Shown: positions 58,901 through 64,000 of the stretch, in pieces
Layout: each line of letters begins with the position of its first letter
Position numbering within the stretch: position 1 is the first letter of the stretch
Assembly (NCBI GenBank): GCA_964035795.1
Contig: OZ038321.1
Location: forward strand, 14,935,971 to 14,999,970
DNA from: Pterobdella sp. o SKG-2022
Taxonomy: Eukaryota; Annelida; Clitellata; Hirudinida; Piscicolidae
Length of the DNA stretch: 64,000 nucleotides
Direction: 5' to 3'
The notes under the pieces: generated by a model
Databases searched by the model: none
Told to the model about the DNA's origin: nothing
The model's input: only the letters and a program-made list of their open reading frames with translations
Position numbers and translations under genes: made by a program

Positions 58901-61900
58901 TCACCCTCATTACTGATTCCCTTGAATGCTTTTTATTGTTGAATCTAAACTCATTCTTTTTGTACTGACAATTAATTATTGCAAGTACTAAAATCGGAAA
59001 TCATCTGAACTTAGTGCTCACTCGACTAAAGAATACAAATGTTATTTAAAAACTCATTTGTAACATTTTTCATAAATGAGTTTTGAGAGATAAACGTTAA
59101 ACATTATTGTATTTGAAAATATTAAATTTCCAGTTTTGACGCTTTGAGCTCTCTGAGTAGTAATGAAGACAGTCAAGACAACAATCTACAAAACCAACTA
59201 ACAACTTCCATATCGGAATACAACTTCAAAAATAGCAAAGAAAATGTGATACGTAGACCTTCGAAAACTCCAATCCCTGTCAAGTCCAAAAAAGCATTTT
59301 TACCTCTGTGTGGTTTCGTGAAGAAAACACATGAAAATGAAGAAATAATGAAAAACGACAATGAAATCGATAACGACGTTCTACTTGAAAATAAAATATC
59401 CACTAAAAAATTTAATCTTCCATCTCTACAGTCAACAACCAAACCACCAGAAAACACAATTATGGCTAACGAAGGAATGGCTGAATTGGACTCATTCAAA
59501 CCTGATTATAAAGTAGAAAACACTGGATTGCCCCCAATGCACCCCTTTTACCATAAGCACCAAGTTTCTTCCGCTCCTAACTTCACTGATTCCGATCAAC
59601 TCAAAATGATAATTTCTAATAAACCTGCCCTTCACAACCAGTCTATATTATCAAACTTTCTAACGTGTGACTCAAAATCCGCTCAGAACTCTGGCACTGC
59701 AGGCTCTGAAGCAGGTTGGAAGGAAGGCACCACAGGGTCCAAGTTTGGGATGTCATTGGAACAGTGTTACAACAGTGGAGTTTTTCAGAGAAGAAACAGT
59801 AGTAATGCTTATAGCAATAATGATCTCGCTAGTAATTTTCTTACGTTATCAGATATATCTCAAACTGATAAAGCTCCTTTCAATATCAAAAACTGGCCTT
59901 ATAATCTTGCTATCAATCAATCTAACAATTTAATCAACAATGATATTATACGAAAAAATCTCAAACATCCGAATGAACACAATGAGAAAACCTTGTCAGT
60001 GGCAAGTGATGGGGATCAAGGATACGGAAAACCACCAACCAAGTCAAACCCCTACGCCACAATGTCTAGAAGCCAAATGGCTTTGAGAATGGCTAAAAGA
60101 CTTGAAAGCCACAAAGAAGACGACGACAAAAGCTACATCCGAAGTTGCTATGCCACTCCAACAACCAACCGTAAAAGCGAAATCTCAAATTATTATCTTG
60201 ACGATACAAGTTCTATAGCATCGTACCCTTCCTTCAAGATTAAGTCTTCCAAAATATCATCAAGAGCTTACATGCAGAACCAACACAGTTTCAACCTAGA
60301 TGACTCATGTTACAGTGGTGTTGGTGGCAGTGGAGGCAGTGTAACTAGTGGCAATGGTGGCCACTATATGTTGCACAGGTCTGGAAGCTATAAAATGAGA
60401 CATTCTAGACCACCTTCTGCTAACGGTTTGAATTTTTTTGAATTTAAAATAATTTTTCTATTTAATATTGAATTTATGATGATATGGAATCGTTAAATCA
60501 AAAGAAAACGGCTCTACACTCTCACTGGGGTCTTGCTCCTCATTATATTCTACTGTGAGTCTTAATTTATTCATCTTGCTAAGGTTCATATGATAGTTTT
60601 AAAAATATTTCATTTTATTATGCATATAATTAATTTTGAAACAATTCAATTGTTTTCTATGCATAAGCATACAACGTGCTTATGTATGTGAAGAATATTA
60701 AAATTAGTTGGTGAATAGTTTAGAAATTTCTAGAAGTCTTGCTTTCGTCATAGTGAAACAATGATTGAAATGCTTCAGAGGAAATATTCGATGTTGGAGT
60801 TCACAGAACTCTTTATATACGTTACGAATAAAAGATTGATGAGATGTGTCACCTTTATATATTCCTATTGACACTTAGCAACTTTTAAGTCGAAAATTTG
60901 TTTTCGAAATCATTAAAATTACCAAGACGGTAAAAATTATTCTTTATTGTTACATAAAAACAGTTGAGTACGTTTTTTTACAGTTCTTTTGTGAATTTAA
61001 AAAGATGAAATAAAATTAGAGCGTTTGGGGCATGAAAGTTTTAGTAGTGTTAAAAATGATTTAAATCTCTCTGTGATGATCTTTGTACTAAAACAACACT
61101 TAAAAACATAAATTTTTTTATTGAATTTTTAAAATTTAAAAAATTTTTAAGTAAAACATATGTGAATGGTTTTCAGAAAATCTATTGTGAGAAACTGTGA
61201 AGTAATTGAGTTCCAAAACTTGCTTTGAAATTAATGAGGCTAAAATTAATTCAAATCTTTTCAGGTTGAAGAGCATCACGCCCAAGAGGTTTGTTTCTAG
61301 TTTTTAAAACTATTTGATAATAAAATGCCTTTTGAATTTAAATATTATATCAATAAATGATAAAAATAATTGAATGTAAATTTATAGCAATTTCTTTATT
61401 ATATATTCATTAATTCACATTGGGTAAAGAAAAAATAAAGAATGTATGGAATACATAATAAAGATATCTATAGTTTTTAAAGGTATTTTACACAGTCCAG
61501 ATAAAAAGATGGTTATTCATCATTGTTGATATAAGCCCTTAGTAATCAAATCTTTGATTTATACTATTCGAGATGTTGAAAATTCAATTTGTTTGATAAA
61601 GTTCAACTTTTAGCATCTTTTCAACATTTTAACGCTCACAGACACAACAAAGAACAGATAAAAGCGCACCAATAAAATAAAACTAATAACTCAGAACCAG
61701 TTATAAAAAAAAAATTCAAAGAATTTTAGTAGCAATAGAAATGATAAACAAGAAAGGAGCATTAATAGCAATATTTTTTCATTGAATCATTAAGCATCTC
61801 AGACCTACCCGATGTATGGTCATACGTTCTAATTACGCCCACACTCAGCATTACTCACTTTCCTTGTGTTCCAACATTGAACCCATCTTATTATTCAGTA

Positions 61901-62999
61901 ACATGTGTTACAAACCATGATTCAGCCAACCTTTTTAATGTATTTCTTAAATTAAGTTTTTTCTATAGACTTCATTAAATTTAATCAAAGTTTCTATTGG
62001 TTTGGGGTCTTTTTTTAAAATTAAGTTGTTTTATGGGATTTTTGGATTAAGATTCTAGATGTATATGTGTTTTTTTAAGCGCAGTTTTTGTCTTTTAAAC
62101 TAATATTATTTTTTTCAACTTTTGTTCAAGTGTTTTAAGCTTTAATAGAGTTTTTAAATCTCTATATATGTTTTTAACCTAAATAGAAATGCTAACAAAC
62201 TTGATTCTCCTGTGTAAGGTTCCAGAGTTCATTGTATTTGAATTCATCTTTCAAGACTTATAATTAATTAAAGTTTGTATTTAAAGCACTACTTTAGTAT
62301 TTTGCCAAGGTGTTTTTGCTACACTCACGGATTTTCAATAAAAATACTTTATATTAAATAGGAATAAAATTTTTATGTTTCCCAATATTTCTAAAAACTT
62401 TAAGTGTTATATAAAAAAATAATAAAACCAGCCTCTTAAAACAGAAATCCAAATTCTTTGAATATCTTTCCAAAAATAATTGATATATTTCAAATTCTTC
62501 GCGTTAAACGTACATTCTTTGGTATATAAACCATGATAATTTAAACAGCTCACTTTAATAAGCATTTATCCAAGGCATTCTTCGCAAAAACCATTAGTCA
62601 AAATTTAAAATGTCAGAAAAGAAAATTATTTTTGAGAAATTTTAATGAAACTCCATAACAAACTATAATAAAGCAGTAATGCTTTTTAATGGGACTGAAG
62701 CATTAAAAATCTATCTTATAAATATAAATGCGTTTTCATTTCTTAACAATAGGTTATATAATTTTATATAAATATTAAAATATTAAAAAAATTATTGATA
62801 TTATCATTACAATCATTGGTCCTTGAAGGAAGAGTCGGGCTCAAGTGTCTGGTTGCAATGAGTTTTTCAGGAAAAATATTGCTTTTCTATTTTTAGTATA
62901 AACTGAAATTGATATGGACGACAGATAAGAAAGTTACGACATGAGTTGGAGACGGCGCATTCAAGAGTGGCCTCTCTTAACATGCAACTCAACATCAAT
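52835..62999 (+). CDS. neuron navigator (NAV/UNC-53/sickie) gene, N-terminal exons, continues past the window
   Basis: Navigators bind microtubules/actin regulators and steer neurite and cell migration. Exons: 52835-52970 (or from an acceptor inside it), 53319-55518, 59134-60425, 60504-60554, 61265-61288, 62925-62999. Phases match at the first, second, third and fifth joins. The protein so far is Asn/Ser/Lys-rich and disordered. Family marks are the paired motif AGYMSDGDLLS with SSGYVSDGGNS (second exon), LHRSGSYK (third), NGSTLSLGS (fourth), VEEHHAQE (fifth) and the start of the coiled coil IRKLRHELETAHSRV (sixth). These align with the order in vertebrate NAV1-3 before their coiled coil; the C-terminal AAA-type domain must lie to the right. 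One extra base in the fourth exon breaks the frame. No calponin-homology domain was found upstream. Confidence 0.8.
53319..55518 (+). CDS. navigator large Asn/Ser-rich exon
   Basis: 2200 bases open in one frame, after acceptor CCATAG and before donor GTTAGT (phase 2). It begins KPRQRSLPRSVALSA. Long Asn runs (for example positions 53936-53960) and many Lys/Ser follow, then LKPPRNISSLRPSGLLKP, and near the end the navigator pair GYMSDGD / GYVSDGG (55310-55385). There is no upstream ATG in the frame, so it must be spliced from the previous exon. Confidence 0.85.
55519..59133 (+). other. navigator intron (3.6 kb)
   Basis: AT-rich, bounded by GTTAGT and TTTCCAG. No exon, RNA or transposon recognised. 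Confidence 0.6.
59134..60425 (+). CDS. navigator third exon
   Basis: After acceptor TTTCCAG, phase 2 joins the previous exon (AA+T = Asn) to give FDALSSLSSNEDSQ. The exon stays open to the donor in AACG-GTTTGA. It contains PSKTPIPVKSKKAFLP, MSRSQMALRMAKRLESHKED, SSIASYPSFKIKS, SSRAYMQNQHSFNLDDSC, a Gly-rich stretch and YMLHRSGSYKMRHSR, comparable to the region before the coiled coil in NAV proteins. Confidence 0.8.
60504..60554 (+). CDS. navigator fourth exon (51 bp, frame problem)
   Basis: From acceptor CAAAAG to strong donor GTGAGT. In the incoming phase it reads ENGSTLSLGSCSS, matching the GSSLSLVSSTSSLYST segment of vertebrate NAVs. The continuing LYST and the next exon, however, are in the frame shifted by one base, at TCCTCC (60536-60541). 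Confidence 0.55.
61265..61288 (+). CDS. navigator 24-bp microexon
   Basis: TTTTCAG, then eight codons VEEHHAQE, then GTTTGT; phase 0 to 0. It matches AEEKAHSEQ of vertebrate NAVs, immediately before the coiled coil. Confidence 0.6.
62925..62999 (+). CDS. navigator coiled-coil start exon (75 bp)
   Basis: Between GACAG and GTTAGT, 25 codons in phase 0 read IRKLRHELETAHSRVASLN..., matching the IHKLRRELVASQEKVATLTSQL segment of vertebrate NAVs. The gene continues beyond 64000. Confidence 0.75.
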
Positions 63000-63242
63000 G
63001 TTAGTGGTGTGGTGTTTAGCAGTGAAACACTGTGTTATTGTATAGTTCCATTGTGGGATCCTTTGATGTTGTTGAGGATGTGTGCTTCAGATGTGCTGAG
63101 TGTAATGCTCTTTTAATGAAGCTTTTTTAGGAATACTTTGATGTATTGTTTGGTGTTTTAAAGCTTAATTTTTTTTATATGATAAAAAAAACTTTATGAA
63201 GATTTTCGAATTTGCTTTAGCAAACTCTCATAAAATATAAAA

Positions 63243-63243
<1 letters not shown>

Positions 63244-63314
<71 letters not shown>
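63244..63314. repeat. (TA)n microsatellite
   Basis: About 35 uninterrupted TA units in the navigator intron following the coiled-coil exon. Confidence 0.9.
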
Positions 63315-63316
<2 letters not shown>

Positions 63317-64000
63317 CATTACTTTCGTGCAAATTTATACTTTAAAACTGAATGATGTCAAGTTTTGGAGATGTTTAATCTGTTATCATTGTGCTTCGGC
63401 TTTATCTCATCTCTAGCACTACCGTCTTTTTTATCTCTCACCATTATTCATTGTGTTTTGTAGCAGTGCTGATTTATAGTATTCATTTTTTTTAATGAAA
63501 AGATTATTTAGTAATAAGTTCAATTGTTCCATGTTATATGAACGAGGTGCACATTTCCATCGATAAAAATATGCTCAAGTTACATAAAACCTTATAAAGG
63601 TACGAGGGTTTGCTTTTTAACTTGGACCTTACTCATTGTTTACTTTCAATCCAGGCACTATTAAACATAATTGCAAATCTCTTACTGTGGTTTCATCTAG
63701 AGAATTATTTAATTTAAGTGATATGATTTAAGATTCAACGTTTGATATTGAAAAATAAATGAAAACTTCTATGAATCATTTAATCTGAATTTTGAACATC
63801 ATTTTGTGATATAAAAAATTATTTTTAACTTTTTGGAAAAAAATAATTAAAATTAAACTTCAAATTAATGTGTTCTAAATAATATATTTTATTTCGCTTA
63901 TCTGAACTTGTGATATACATTTAAAAGTGCAATTAAATTTTAAAGTTGATCAAATCCTTAAACCTCAAAGACTCAACAACTTCAAAACCTAAATGGATCA

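Overview
The window is AT-rich invertebrate nuclear DNA. Genes are split by many short GT-AG introns, and transposon debris fills much of the rest. The two complete genes and the partial third are animal families: a lysosomal-type alpha-mannosidase (GH38), the pre-rRNA 2'-O-methyltransferase FTSJ3/SPB1, and a neuron navigator (NAV/UNC-53/sickie). Tandem alpha-mannosidase duplicates and the mix of RTE, CR1/jockey and Penelope-like elements would fit an arthropod such as a crustacean, but that is inference. The species cannot be fixed from the sequence.

Layout. 1-1053 (+): last four exons of an alpha-mannosidase (copy A). 2.0-7.6 kb: an RTE fragment, a Tigger/pogo-type transposase relic, a Tc1/mariner relic and a Penelope-like fragment. 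7.8-15.5 kb: a Penelope-like element (minus strand) split by a 5.5-kb RTE insertion, which is itself split by a second insertion of about 2.1 kb. Both insertions have readable target-site duplications. 15.6-17.9 kb: fused Penelope, CR1/jockey and RTE pieces. 18.35-21.08 kb: a C/A-rich 5'-truncated LINE. 21.3 kb: an orphan terminal exon of alpha-mannosidase (copy B), then another Penelope fragment. 23.3-28.6 kb: an alpha-mannosidase pseudogene (copy C). 30.44-38.47 kb (+): a complete 24-exon alpha-mannosidase gene (copy D) predicting 1080 aa. 39.16-46.04 kb (-): a complete 17-exon SPB1/FTSJ3 gene predicting 705 aa, tail to tail with copy D. Its introns hold an RTE tail, a palindromic MITE and an LTR-like sequence with heat-shock-element motifs. 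46-52.8 kb: no gene seen. 52.8-63.0 kb (+): the first recognisable exons of a navigator gene, up to the start of its coiled coil, continuing past the right edge.

The genes do not form a pathway. The alpha-mannosidase cluster trims N-glycans, SPB1 matures pre-rRNA in the nucleolus, and the navigator links the cytoskeleton to neurite guidance. The main story is the birth, conversion and decay of alpha-mannosidase copies in a transposon-rich locus. Exon boundaries for copy D and SPB1 were read by hand. Every junction keeps phase, which is strong internal support.
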